A stretch of 64,000 nucleotides of DNA from Oceanobacillus luteolus (GCF_023715655.1 NZ_JAMBON010000017.1:1-64000), one strand, 5' to 3'. Shown: positions 8,368 through 16,164, numbered from the stretch's first letter. Notes: a model not told the origin generated them from the sequence alone. Made by a program: numbers and translations.

Positions 8368-10080
8368 ATGGTTACAAAACTGCCAAAAACAGACGTCGTG
8401 ACGGTAGGTGTAGGTTGGACAGGAGGCATTATTGCTGCTGAGTTAAGTAAAGCAGGCCTGAAAGTCGTTGGTCTTGAGCGTGGTGGCGATCGTAGTACAG
8501 AAAACTTCGCAATGAAGCATGATGAACTTCGCTATGCATTACGTTACGAACTGATGCAAGATTTATCTCGTGAAACTTTAACATTTAGACATAATAGTAA
8601 ACAAAGAGCTTTACCAATGCGCCAATACGGAGCTTTCTTATTAGGTAATGGTGTTGGTGGAGCAGGTACGCACTGGAACGGAATGACGGACCGTTATAAC
8701 CCATATGATTTTGAAATCCGTTCGAAAACAATTGAAAAATATGGTGAAAGCAAAATTGATCCAGAATTGACGATTCAAGACTGGGGAATTACATATGACG
8801 AAATGGAACCATATTATACAAAATTTGAATTGATGGCTGGAATCTCTGGTGACGAAACGCCATTACGTGGACATCGTTCCGAACCGTTCCCTAACCCGGC
8901 ATTGAAAAAGACACCAGCTATGGATATTTTCTTCGATGCGACGAAGGAAATGGGACTTGACCCATTTGTTATTCCGGCAGCGAATAACTCACAAGCTTAT
9001 GATAACCCAGATGGACAACATTTGGCGGCATGTCAATATAACGGTTTCTGTGAACGTTTCGGTTGTGAATTCGGTGCGAAAGGAAGCCCTAATACAACAG
9101 TAATTCCGACAGCACTAAAAACTGGAAACTTCGAACTTCGTGCCAACTCAGAAGTTCTTGAAATTCTGCATGAAGGTGGAAAAGCTACTGGAGTGCTTTA
9201 CATGGATACTCGTACAGGAGAAAGATTCGAACAACCGGCAGAAGTTGTTGCAGTGACGAGCTATACATTCAATAACAACCGTTTGCTTCTGAACTCTGGA
9301 TTGGGAACTCCATATGATCCTAAAACAGGCCGAGGTACAATCGGTAAAAACTATTGCTACCAAGTAATTGTTGGTAATGATGGTTTCTTCGATGATGAGA
9401 AGTTCAACTCTGCAATTGGTTCAGGTGGTCTTGCTGCAGTGTTAGATAACTTTAACGCAGATAACTTTGACCATAGTGATTATGATTTCCTACATGGTGG
9501 ATCAGTATTAATGGGACAAAAAGGTAAACGTCCAATTGATGAAAACCAAGTTCCTTCAGGTACACCTAGATGGGGTAAAGAGTTCAAAGCACAATCCCTT
9601 AAATATTACAATCGTCATTTGAACCTTTACACGTATGGAGCACAGTTGCCAACAGTTCACAACTACCTGGATTTAGATCCAACGTATAAAGATATTAACG
9701 GTTACCCACTTCTTCGTATGACGTTTGACTTTACAGAGAGTGACCGTAAACGCGGTAAGTTCTTAAACCAGCAAACTCGTAAAATCTTAGAAGCAATGGG
9801 AGCAACTCATATCAGTGATGATACAAACATGGATCACTTTGACATGACAAGATATCAAGCAACTCACAACACTGGTGGAGTTATCATGGGAGCAGATCCT
9901 GAAACATCTGCAGTAAATAACTACCTACAAATGTGGGAGCATGATAACGTATTTGTTGTTGGTGGATCTGCATATGCTCACCAAAGTGGATATAACGCAA
10001 CTGCAACTCTTGGTGCATTAGCATACCGTGCATCTGAAGGTATTATCGATTATAGTAAAAAAGGTGGCAGTCTCGCATAA
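8368..10080 (+). CDS. GMC family FAD-dependent oxidoreductase (large subunit)
   Basis: A 570-residue flavoprotein like the large subunit of gluconate or sorbitol dehydrogenases. Near the N terminus is a dinucleotide-binding motif, VGVGWTGG, with ERGG at the end of the second strand. The C-terminal part holds the family active-site region: HNTGG, then VVGGSAYAHQSGYN, which supplies the catalytic His. It has no signal peptide of its own, so it probably leaves the cell bound to the Tat-signal subunit encoded just before it. A cytochrome c subunit, usual in the proteobacterial three-subunit enzymes, is not encoded nearby. Codon use here favours frequently used codons, suggesting good expression. 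Confidence 0.88.
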   Translation: MVTKLPKTDVVTVGVGWTGGIIAAELSKAGLKVVGLERGGDRSTENFAMKHDELRYALRYELMQDLSRETLTFRHNSKQRALPMRQYGAFLLGNGVGGAGTHWNGMTDRYNPYDFEIRSKTIEKYGESKIDPELTIQDWGITYDEMEPYYTKFELMAGISGDETPLRGHRSEPFPNPALKKTPAMDIFFDATKEMGLDPFVIPAANNSQAYDNPDGQHLAACQYNGFCERFGCEFGAKGSPNTTVIPTALKTGNFELRANSEVLEILHEGGKATGVLYMDTRTGERFEQPAEVVAVTSYTFNNNRLLLNSGLGTPYDPKTGRGTIGKNYCYQVIVGNDGFFDDEKFNSAIGSGGLAAVLDNFNADNFDHSDYDFLHGGSVLMGQKGKRPIDENQVPSGTPRWGKEFKAQSLKYYNRHLNLYTYGAQLPTVHNYLDLDPTYKDINGYPLLRMTFDFTESDRKRGKFLNQQTRKILEAMGATHISDDTNMDHFDMTRYQATHNTGGVIMGADPETSAVNNYLQMWEHDNVFVVGGSAYAHQSGYNATATLGALAYRASEGIIDYSKKGGSLA

Positions 10081-10145
10081 TGTGAAACTTCATTCAGTTG
10101 GGGGCCTACCTCCTGAATGCTAGTTGACCAGAATCAGGGATTTAT

Positions 10146-10212
10146 GGGCTGTTTATTCCTACCTTCATATATTGAGGTACCCTCATGATTGGAGGGGGAT
10201 TCTTAACAGCCC
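10146..10212 (+). other. structured region upstream of tatA (possible three-way junction)
   Basis: An outer stem GGGCTGTT/AACAGCCC encloses two small hairpins, TACCT/AGGTA and CCCTC/GAGGG, in the order expected of a three-way junction RNA. A further hairpin (CATTCA/TGAATG, inner G-run/C-run) lies just before it at about 10091-10120. The structure sits between the GMC gene and tatA, 67 bases before the tatA start. I match it to no known riboswitch. It may only be an mRNA end or a regulatory leader. Confidence 0.35.
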
Positions 10213-10279
10213 GTTCATGCGTGGTATACGAGAAAGCTAGTTTTATGATAAACTTGTCCCAAGTGGGAGGCGAGATACA

Positions 10280-10477
10280 ATGGGTATAGCAAATATCGGA
10301 ATTCCTGGTCTAATTCTAATCGTCATTTTAGCGCTGATTATTTTTGGGCCAAGTAAATTACCTCAAATCGGGAAAGCTGCTGGACAGACATTAAAAGAGT
10401 TTAAAGGTGCAGCAAGCGATCTGATGGATGATAAAGACGAAAAAGAGAAGCAGGAAGCAACTGCAGAAAAAAAATAA
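10280..10477 (+). CDS. tatA: Sec-independent protein translocase protein TatA
   Basis: A 65-residue TatA/TatE component that forms the protein-conducting part of the twin-arginine translocase. It has one membrane helix near the N terminus, the conserved [15 protein letters not shown] hinge and amphipathic helix, and a charged tail. The start is an ATG 9 bases after GGGAGG. It lies directly after a Tat substrate pair, as Bacillus tatAd sits with phoD. No tatC is present in the window, so it must work with a TatC encoded elsewhere. Confidence 0.93.
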   Translation: MGIANIGIPGLILIVILALIIFGPSKLPQIGKAAGQTLKEFKGAASDLMDDKDEKEKQEATAEKK

Positions 10478-10489
10478 ACTTTCATATAT

Positions 10490-10526
10490 AGCACTGAAAT
10501 CGAATTCGATTTCAGTGCTTTTTTTA
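10490..10526 (+). terminator. terminator of tatA
   Basis: A perfect 13-bp stem (AGCACTGAAATCG) with loop AATT, followed by seven or eight Ts, begins 13 bases after the tatA stop. Confidence 0.93.
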
Positions 10527-10605
10527 TTTAAGGTGAAAATGCCTTTATCCTACTTAGGGTCGAACGTGTAATCTTAATATGCATTTCCGTTATTATAGTG
10601 AAGTG

Positions 10606-10655
10606 TTGCAAAAGAACACACGTTCCTTTATAATAACTAAAAAGAACATTCGTTC
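10606..10655 (+). promoter_or_regulatory. sigma-A promoter with two LexA (SOS) boxes
   Basis: TTGCAA at 10606-10611 and TATAAT at 10629-10634 are 17 bases apart. Two sites match the Bacillus LexA/DinR core GAAC-N4-GTTC: GAACACACGTTC at 10614-10625, inside the spacer, and GAACATTCGTTC at 10644-10655, over the expected transcript start. Their centres are 30 bp apart, about three helical turns, so two LexA dimers would sit on one face. Confidence 0.78.
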
Positions 10656-10676
10656 GTTAGTCGTGGAGGGAAGAGT

Positions 10677-10892
10677 ATGAAAGGTGTATTTTTGCGTGCA
10701 ATGGAGTCCAAACAAAAACTTACCATTATGTACATGAATGGAAATAACGAAATAACCCAACGTGAAGTAAAGGTATTAAAGATGAATGATGAATACTTAC
10801 TTGTATATTGTTATTTCCGTAAAGCTGTTCGCACAATGAAGTGGGATCATATCCTTTCTGCTGAGCCTAGACCGATTCGTATGGGAGCATAA
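10677..10892 (+). CDS. small WYL-like domain protein, probably SOS-induced
   Basis: A 71-residue protein that looks like a single stand-alone WYL-type beta-barrel. The pattern YLLVYCYFRKAVRTMKWDHI matches the WYL family core of tyrosine, Cys-x-x-Arg and Asp-(His/Arg)-Ile. There is no HTH or signal peptide. The start is an ATG 7 bases after GTGGAGGG. It is a single gene under a promoter with two LexA boxes, which places it in the DNA-damage response. WYL domains often sense nucleic acids or nucleotides in other proteins, but what this small one does is unknown. Confidence 0.72.
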   Translation: MKGVFLRAMESKQKLTIMYMNGNNEITQREVKVLKMNDEYLLVYCYFRKAVRTMKWDHILSAEPRPIRMGA

Positions 10893-11093
10893 TTCATCAG
10901 TTTAAATACAAAAAACATAGATGAATCATTATCTGCGTAAATTGATGATATTCATTAAAAGAAGGATAAGCACTGATACATGTAGAACTAGTTTTATAGG
11001 GTATGAGTTTAATATCTCCTGTAATGGTAAAAGTATTATAAATAGAGCCTAAAACTTCCCTTAAGTTTAATGAAATGGTAAGGAGGACCTTAA

Positions 11094-12554
11094 TTGGCAC
11101 AAACATCAATGAAAGTTTTGAAGAATTACATCGGCGGTAAATGGATAGAAGCAAACACGGATAAATCAGAACCTGTCTACAACCCAGCAACAGGTGAAGT
11201 GATAGCACATGTTCCTATTTCTTCTCAGGAAGATGTGGACCTCGCAGTAGAAGCTGCGAATGAAGCATTTCAATCGTGGAAAGAAGTTGCAGTGCCAAGA
11301 CGTGCACGTATTCTATTTAAATATCAGCAATTATTAGTAGAGAACTGGGAAGAGCTGGCTCGTCTCATTACAATTGAAAATGGGAAAAATTACACGGAAG
11401 CCTACGGTGAAGTTCAACGTGGTATTGAGAACGTCGAATTTGCTGCAGGTGCACCTTCCCTCATGATGGGTGAACAACTTCCATCGATTGCAACAGATCT
11501 TGAGTCTGGAGTGTACCGTTATCCTATTGGTGTTATCGGTGGGATTACCCCATTCAATTTTCCAATGATGGTACCTTGCTGGATGTTCCCGATGGCGATT
11601 GCAACTGGTAATACATTCGTATTAAAGCCTTCTGAACGAACACCACTCTTGGCTAACCGATTAGCCGAGCTATTGGAAGAAGCGGGATTACCGAATGGTG
11701 TATTTAATATCGTCCATGGGGCGCATGATGTCGTAAATGGATTGCTGGATCATAAAGATGTAGCGGCAATTTCCTTTGTAGGTTCTCAGCCGGTGGCAGA
11801 GTACGTTTATAAACGTGGAACAGCTAATCTAAAACGCGTTCAAGCATTAGCAGGTGCTAAAAACCATTCGATTGTTTTAAGTGATGCAAACTTGGAAAAT
11901 GCTGCTACGCAAATTCTGAACGCAGCATTTGGTTCTGCTGGAGAGCGCTGCATGGCAGCATCTGTTGTAGCGGTGGAAGATTCAATCGCTGATGAATTCT
12001 TAGTACGCCTGAAGCAAAAAGCTGATGAGATAAAAATTGGAAACGGCTTAGATGAAGGGATTTTCTTAGGCCCTGTCATCCGTGACCAGCATAAAGAACG
12101 TACACTAAATTATATTGAAACCGGTGAGAAAGAAGGAGCATCGCTTGTACGTGACGGAAGAAAAGACGAAGCTGTCGAAGAGGCAGGCTACTTTGTCGGT
12201 CCAACGATTTTCGACCATGTCACACCAGATATGAAAATCTGGCAAGATGAGATATTTGCACCAGTCCTATCCATATCACGTGTGAGAGATTTAGATGAAG
12301 CAATCGCTCTGTCCAATCAATCCCGTTTCGCAAATGGAGCATGTATTTTCACAAGAGACGGCGGAAGCGTACGCAGGTTCAGAGAGACAATTGATGCAGG
12401 AATGCTTGGTGTGAATATCGGGGTACCGGCTCCAATGGCATTCTTCCCTTTTTCCGGTTGGAAAGATTCGTTCTATGGTGATCTACATGCCAATGGAAAA
12501 GATGGGCTTAACTTCTATACACGTAAAAAAGTCATTACGACGAAATGGGTTTAA
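11094..12554 (+). CDS. mmsA: CoA-acylating methylmalonate-semialdehyde dehydrogenase
   Basis: A 486-residue aldehyde dehydrogenase that turns methylmalonate semialdehyde to propionyl-CoA, or malonate semialdehyde to acetyl-CoA. It serves valine or inositol breakdown (MmsA/IolA family). Family marks are [15 protein letters not shown], the catalytic Cys286 in SAGERCMA, and the C-terminal [13 protein letters not shown]. Glu of the usual ALDH base position is replaced in this family (LAGAKNH here), as expected for a CoA-dependent member. The start is a TTG 7 bases after AGGAGG. No other valine or inositol genes flank it. Its product propionyl-CoA would feed the methylcitrate route, of which PrpD and PrpB are encoded near 42 kb. 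Confidence 0.9.
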   Translation: MAQTSMKVLKNYIGGKWIEANTDKSEPVYNPATGEVIAHVPISSQEDVDLAVEAANEAFQSWKEVAVPRRARILFKYQQLLVENWEELARLITIENGKNYTEAYGEVQRGIENVEFAAGAPSLMMGEQLPSIATDLESGVYRYPIGVIGGITPFNFPMMVPCWMFPMAIATGNTFVLKPSERTPLLANRLAELLEEAGLPNGVFNIVHGAHDVVNGLLDHKDVAAISFVGSQPVAEYVYKRGTANLKRVQALAGAKNHSIVLSDANLENAATQILNAAFGSAGERCMAASVVAVEDSIADEFLVRLKQKADEIKIGNGLDEGIFLGPVIRDQHKERTLNYIETGEKEGASLVRDGRKDEAVEEAGYFVGPTIFDHVTPDMKIWQDEIFAPVLSISRVRDLDEAIALSNQSRFANGACIFTRDGGSVRRFRETIDAGMLGVNIGVPAPMAFFPFSGWKDSFYGDLHANGKDGLNFYTRKKVITTKWV

Positions 12555-12664
12555 TAATAGGATAAAACAATTATAACCATTCTTCCCCTTGTATAAGACC
12601 CCGTGAATATGAGTTAATATAGATGTCGGACCGATAGACTCTTTCGGGAAGGAGGGTGATCATA

Positions 12665-12697
12665 TTGATTACGTGTGTTGAGGTGATTTCCGCTTAG
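12665..12697 (+). other. ten-codon ORF, possible remnant of a holin-like toxin
   Basis: A strong ribosome binding site (AAGGAGG, 12649-12655) is followed by a TTG-started ORF coding MITCVEVISA and then a stop. The first ten residues follow the start of the small holin-like toxins of Bacillaceae (pattern M-V/I-T-x-F/V-E-x-L/I-S/T), but the membrane helix is absent. No frame continues past the stop. A strong terminator follows. It may be a decayed type I toxin cassette or a leader peptide. Confidence 0.3.
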
Positions 12698-12709
12698 CGG
12701 ATAACCTTT

Positions 12710-12742
12710 GTGGGACCGTATTTTATACGGTCCCACTTATTT
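12710..12742 (+). terminator. terminator after the ten-codon ORF
   Basis: A perfect 12-bp stem (GTGGGACCGTAT) with a TTT loop at 12710-12736, followed by TTATTT. Confidence 0.75.
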
Positions 12743-12848
12743 GCGAAAAATATTTGCAAAATTAACATCTTTCCAATTTGGAAAAAGTCGTTTATAATTT
12801 GCATTATGTAGAAAGTGAAAAATATATATAGAAAGGGGTGCACGGACT

Positions 12849-12947
12849 ATGGGAATTTTTCCAGGAAACGGTTATTTAGATTTTCAACGTTTTAAGGAGG
12901 AAATGAATCGTGCAGTACAAAAATGCAAAAGAGGTTCTTCCCCCTAG
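12849..12947 (+). CDS. 32-residue ORF overlapping the next gene
   Basis: A short frame (MGIFPGNGYLDFQRF at its start) with a good ribosome binding site, AAAGGGGTG, 8 bases before its ATG. It contains the AAGGAGG site and the GTG start of the following CD3324-type gene and ends 35 bases inside it, in another frame. This arrangement is typical of translational coupling. I recognise no family, and it may act only as a leader peptide. Confidence 0.4.
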   Translation: MGIFPGNGYLDFQRFKEEMNRAVQKCKRGSSP

Positions 12948-13188
12948 TTTGCTGAAAGAAATGCAGAAATATATCCAAGGAGACTTGATTTATATTCCTA
13001 AAGCAAAAAAGGAACGGGCAGCTTGGGGAGAAGTGAGTGGATCTAGAGCATTGATCGCTAAACGAAATGAGGAAATGTTCCAATTGTATCGTGATGGGAT
13101 CACATTTGAAGAATTGGAACAGAAATTTCATTTATCGATTGATACTATTAGAAAAATCATTTATAAGATGCGTAATAACCATAATTAA
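12910..13188 (+). CDS. CD3324 family small DNA-binding protein
   Basis: A 92-residue protein of the CD3324-like group found in Firmicutes. The N half has the LPPSLLKEMQKYIQGDLIYI pattern. The C half, about residues 52-88, is a helix-turn-helix of Mor/resolvase type (FEELEQKFHLSIDTIRKII). The start is a GTG 9 bases after AAGGAGG. It probably binds DNA as a regulator; its targets are unknown. It has its own terminator and is preceded by an overlapping short ORF. Confidence 0.72.
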   Translation: MQYKNAKEVLPPSLLKEMQKYIQGDLIYIPKAKKERAAWGEVSGSRALIAKRNEEMFQLYRDGITFEELEQKFHLSIDTIRKIIYKMRNNHN

Positions 13189-13193
13189 CAATA

Positions 13194-13232
13194 AAAAAGC
13201 ATGGAGTCCTTACGAAGGACTCCATGCTTTTT
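13194..13232. terminator. bidirectional terminator after the CD3324-type gene
   Basis: An 18-bp stem (AAAAAGCATGGAGTCCTT) with a 3-base ACG loop, giving a T-run on either strand. It begins just after the stop at 13188. Confidence 0.9.
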
Positions 13233-13344
13233 TATTGTACCTAGGTCGGCAAGAACAGTTATAATTATTCTTTCGCTTGTTTGCGTATGCGCTCCATTGT
13301 ATAAATAAGGTTGTAGCAAGTGACTTTTGGAAAGGAGGTAACAG

Positions 13345-13383
13345 ATGATGTTAAAAATATTTCTTGGGGTGGCTCGATTTTAA
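13345..13383 (+). other. twelve-codon ORF with strong ribosome binding site
   Basis: AAAGGAGGTAACAG precedes an ATG ATG start coding MMLKIFLGVARF and a stop. An imperfect hairpin (ATTCAATC/GATTGAAT) follows at about 13395-13417. The layout repeats that of the ten-codon ORF at 12665. It may be another decayed small-toxin cassette or a leader peptide; no family can be assigned from 12 residues. Confidence 0.25.
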
Positions 13384-13507
13384 ACATGATACTCCATTCA
13401 ATCGGCTAGAGATTGAATTTGAGTAAAATCGTTACCAAACTTTTGGTTCATGCTGTTAAACTACAAGCCTTCCTCATTATTAATAGTAAGAATAAGGGGA
13501 GGAAATC

Positions 13508-13651
13508 ATGCTTACAGATATTGATGTATATAGATGTATTGTTAAAGATCGTTTGGAGAAAGTGAAGGAAGAAACATATGGAAATAGTTGCTATTATAAA
13601 ACTGATAAAAATCTAAAATTGCTGCTGACAATTTTGAATGTATTTGTATAA
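13508..13651 (+). CDS. hypothetical 47-residue protein
   Basis: A short frame with a good ribosome binding site (AGGGGAGG, 5 bases before the ATG). It begins MLTDIDVYRCIVKDRLEKV and ends in a hydrophobic LLLTILNVFV tail. I recognise no family. It could be a real small protein or a truncated gene. A strong hairpin follows at 13678-13705. Confidence 0.35.
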   Translation: MLTDIDVYRCIVKDRLEKVKEETYGNSCYYKTDKNLKLLLTILNVFV

Positions 13652-13677
13652 ACAGCAAATACAATAATAGAAAAAGT

Positions 13678-13782
13678 GAGCCACTATCCCTCTGGATAGT
13701 GGCTCCAATTGTGTAGAAAGAGGTTGTGGAAGGTTCAGGTGAAGGTGCCATGTAAAACAAAAGATGAGGAGTGCCAGGCACC
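13678..13782. repeat. hairpin and GTGCCAGGCACC element
   Basis: The segment starts with a perfect 12-bp hairpin (GAGCCACTATCC, 4-base loop) at 13678-13705. It continues to GTGCCAGGCACC, itself palindromic, at 13771-13782, with a partial copy (GGTGCC) at 13744. In my recollection the GTGCCAGGCACC core recurs as a dispersed repeat in many Bacillaceae genomes. No transposase is nearby. Confidence 0.4.
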
Positions 13783-13927
13783 TTGCACTTACTATATAAC
13801 ATGCAGAAACAGACATGTTTGAAAGAGACAACAGTTTACAGGGCTTTAAAATGTGTGTTTTACCATGCTGTACAAGTCAAATGAAATTCTAATCTAGACT
13901 GCTGCATAATCAGGATAAGGTAAATTA

Positions 13928-13936
13928 CATAGTCTA
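13928..13936 (+). promoter_or_regulatory. possible sigma-K -10 element of the coat cluster
   Basis: CATAGTCTA fits the sigma-K -10 consensus CATA-N3-TA and lies 32 bases before the first coat gene. No AC dinucleotide occurs at the right distance for the -35 element, so the match is partial. Late mother-cell expression would be expected for coat genes. Confidence 0.35.
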
Positions 13937-13968
13937 ATATAGATACATGAAAGGAAGGGGAGAGTATT

Positions 13969-14169
13969 ATGAGTGGTCAACCACCTATTAACAATAAAGT
14001 GGTCGAGGTATTAGTCAAGAGTGTACTAAGTAAAAATGGAGTCAAAGCGGATGAGGTCAAAAGAAGTATACCGGAAGAACAGAAAAAGATGTTGAGGGAA
14101 ATGGTGGAAGACTTAAAGAGGCAAGTTGAAGAATTTCAGCAAAGTCAAAAGGAAGAAAACAGTGAATGA
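13969..14169 (+). CDS. CotW-like small spore coat protein
   Basis: A 66-residue charged, helical protein. Its core (VKSVLSKNGV, then EEQKKMLREMVEDLKRQVEEF) resembles the N-terminal half of the Bacillus spore coat protein CotW, which sits beside CotX in the outer coat and crust gene cluster. The start is an ATG after GGAAGGGGAGAG. It is followed by its own terminator and then by two CotX-domain genes, which supports the coat assignment. CotW of B. subtilis is longer, so this is a short variant. Confidence 0.6.
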   Translation: MSGQPPINNKVVEVLVKSVLSKNGVKADEVKRSIPEEQKKMLREMVEDLKRQVEEFQQSQKEENSE

Positions 14170-14175
14170 TTCATG

Positions 14176-14200
14176 AAAGCACCTAGAACTAGGTGCTTTT
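14176..14200 (+). terminator. terminator of the CotW-like gene
   Basis: An 11-bp stem (AAAGCACCTAG) with a 2-base loop followed by TTTT. Confidence 0.8.
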
Positions 14201-14290
14201 GCTATTTTTAAGGAAGCTAGTGAATTTGTACAGTCTTATAGAAAAAAAAACCATAAAAATATCATATAACCACAAGAAAGGAGTGTCTAA

Positions 14291-14851
14291 ATGTCTGTTT
14301 TTAGAAATGTAGATTACTATGATATTGACCATGGAAGAGATAGATATTCGTACTTTGATGATACAGCATTTGAAGGAACTAGGAGAAATTGCGGTTGTGG
14401 TGACCACTGTGGATGTAAGAGTTCCCATGAATTTAGTAATCACCAATCAGTTGAATCGAACTTCCAAAGCAATAACGATGCTTTTGAACTACAGGATGGA
14501 GCCCAACTATCATGGATGGATCAAGAATCAGCTGAAGTAATTTGGGTAAAGGAATCTTGCCACATTAAAGTGAACACAACTGATACTCAAATAGGTGTCT
14601 CTCTTCAAGCTGCTTTGCAACTAGCCATTGCCCTCGTTTTAAATATCTCAATTGCTGATGGGCAACAAAGGGATGCTGTATCTCAAGAGCTTACACAACA
14701 ATTCAATATGGCGCAAAAGAATAAGCAAAAAATCTTAATTTATAACACAAAAGACGCAAATGTAACTACGAAAGATACAGATTTGGCAATTAACATTCAA
14801 TTAATGCTTCAAGTCCTGATTGCATTAGTGCTATTGGTAGATATCTTATAA
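14291..14851 (+). CDS. cotX: spore coat protein CotX
   Basis: An insoluble-fraction protein of the outer spore coat or crust, 186 residues. The N-terminal third is polar and carries a Cys cluster (NCGCGDHCGC, about residues 36-45). It is followed by two CotX domains, the first at about 84-125 (VNTTDTQIGVSL, then a hydrophobic helix) and the second at about 150-186 (VTTKDTDLAINI and a similar helix). The ATG follows AGAAAGGAG. The next gene repeats the two-domain arrangement 19 bases on, so both are likely co-transcribed late in sporulation. Confidence 0.9.
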   Translation: MSVFRNVDYYDIDHGRDRYSYFDDTAFEGTRRNCGCGDHCGCKSSHEFSNHQSVESNFQSNNDAFELQDGAQLSWMDQESAEVIWVKESCHIKVNTTDTQIGVSLQAALQLAIALVLNISIADGQQRDAVSQELTQQFNMAQKNKQKILIYNTKDANVTTKDTDLAINIQLMLQVLIALVLLVDIL

Positions 14852-14869
14852 AGGAAAGGGGTGTAACAT

Positions 14870-15304
14870 ATGTCAAAAACAAAAGAGTGGCGAGCATTGG
14901 ATTACTGCGAGGACAATAGAGGGGGTTCACAAGCGATTGTAGAACAGGATGCCGAACAGACGAACATTACAAAACAGCTCTCAGAAGAATGGATCATTAT
15001 TAAGGATTCAGAATGTGTTAATGTTGAAACAACTGATACACAGGTAGCACTATCTTTACAAATCGGTATCGAAGCAGCGCTTGCCATTGTGCTTCGCTTG
15101 GCTATAGCAGATGATAATCAAGTTGAAGATATCTTACAAGACTTCAAACAGATTTCTAAGACAAATCAGAGCAATCGCCAAAAAACAATTGTAGAAAAGT
15201 CGAAGTATGTTGACATTGTCACAGTTGATACAGATATTGCAGTACATCTACAAATACTCATTCAACTTCTTCTTGGTGTCATTGCTACGTTAGACATTCT
15301 GTAA
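14870..15304 (+). CDS. CotX-domain spore coat protein (CotV/CotX-like)
   Basis: A 144-residue coat protein with two CotX domains, at about 48-85 (VNVETTDTQVALSL) and 108-144 (VDIVTVDTDIAVHL). It lacks the Cys-rich head of its neighbour. The ATG follows AAAGGAAAGGGGTG. In B. subtilis the equivalent place is taken by CotV, and these proteins take part in crust assembly. The order here (CotW-like, CotX, CotX-like) supports a homologous cluster. Confidence 0.85.
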   Translation: MSKTKEWRALDYCEDNRGGSQAIVEQDAEQTNITKQLSEEWIIIKDSECVNVETTDTQVALSLQIGIEAALAIVLRLAIADDNQVEDILQDFKQISKTNQSNRQKTIVEKSKYVDIVTVDTDIAVHLQILIQLLLGVIATLDIL

Positions 15305-15314
15305 TATGGGTGAA

Positions 15315-15357
15315 GGCGGAAAATTACCAGCAATCATTGGTGGGTAATTTTCCTGCC
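15315..15357 (+). terminator. hairpin after the CotX-like gene
   Basis: GGCGGAAAATTACC pairs with GGTAATTTTCCTGCC with one bulge. No T-run follows, so it may terminate weakly or mark an RNA end. Confidence 0.5.
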
Positions 15358-15403
15358 TATCACCACGATAAGAATAAGACAAAATAAGAAAGGATGAATC
15401 AAC

Positions 15404-15793
15404 TTGCCAGAATTAACAAATAGGCAGAGAGCTTTATTGGGTTTACTCAATCAGCTGTCACAAAATAACACTTCTCTCATCGATAGAGCAACTACAACTG
15501 GTGTCGAAGTAGACTTTCCGTCCGTAGACTTTAATGTCGACTTCGGAGGGATTTCGATAGATCGTCGACCAACACCGCCAACACCAAATCCACCAACACC
15601 TCCAACCAGTCCAGCATCAATAAGGGAGCTACTATTATCCTTAGTAAACGAGCAAGTAGAAGTTACCGTTCCGTTTGGACCGTTAACTGGAGTGCTACTT
15701 GCCGTCAGAAACGACTATATCGTACTTGTCGAGGCTGACGGATCGCAAGTGCTAATTCGAATAGACAAAATTGAATTAGTGAGTGAATTATAA
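15404..15793 (+). CDS. DUF2642 domain protein, probable spore coat component
   Basis: A 129-residue protein. The first half is polar with a proline-rich linker (about residues 57-69, PTPPTPNPPTPP). The second half, from about 75, is a DUF2642-type small beta-barrel (VEVTVPFGPLTGVLLAV, then DYIVLVEADGSQVLIRI). The start is a TTG after AAGAAAGG. A second gene with the same fold follows 16 bases later, and the CotX genes lie just before it, so a role in the coat or crust is likely. The precise role is not known. Confidence 0.65.
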   Translation: MPELTNRQRALLGLLNQLSQNNTSLIDRATTTGVEVDFPSVDFNVDFGGISIDRRPTPPTPNPPTPPTSPASIRELLLSLVNEQVEVTVPFGPLTGVLLAVRNDYIVLVEADGSQVLIRIDKIELVSEL

Positions 15794-15809
15794 AGGAGGA
15801 GTGTAATAA

Positions 15810-16022
15810 ATGTTTGAAGCAACTTTCACTGCTGAATTGGCTAGACGTTTAGGAGCAACAGTAGAGGTCACCACGGATAGTAATGTAATTGAAGGGATAC
15901 TCTCGACAGTTACAGGTGATTTAGTTCTAGTTATCGAGGTAACTAGTGGATACGGGACCACAACCAAACAGTATGTCGCAGCAAGTGCCATCAACTATGT
16001 CCGATTCCCTGTAGCAGTCTAA
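15810..16022 (+). CDS. small DUF2642-like beta-barrel protein
   Basis: A 70-residue protein made of one barrel domain (GATVEVTTDSNVIEGILSTV, then GDLVLVIEVTSGYG). It looks like a shorter relative of the protein before it. The ATG follows AAAGGAGGAG, and the spacing of 16 bases suggests one transcript. It is probably a spore coat component judging by its neighbours. No catalytic motif is seen. Confidence 0.6.
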   Translation: MFEATFTAELARRLGATVEVTTDSNVIEGILSTVTGDLVLVIEVTSGYGTTTKQYVAASAINYVRFPVAV

Positions 16023-16164
16023 TAACTTGATTATGAATATTAAAATAACAATGATTGTGCAACAAGTAGAACTTGTTCCTCGGATGTTTTTCCACTATTC
16101 TGTGGAATAGTTACTAGTCATTACTTTTCTTACGGGGAACAAATATAAAATCGGACACCGTTTT

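Noticed and set aside
7500-10080. Glucose-methanol-choline oxidase of choline or cholesterol type
   Set aside because: The Tat-signal subunit-3 partner and the C-terminal motif point to the gluconate/sorbitol dehydrogenase group instead.
13542-13831. Overlapping minus-strand frames of 72 and 86 residues
   Set aside because: They run through a hairpin and a palindromic repeat, are Cys-rich without pattern and have no good ribosome binding site.
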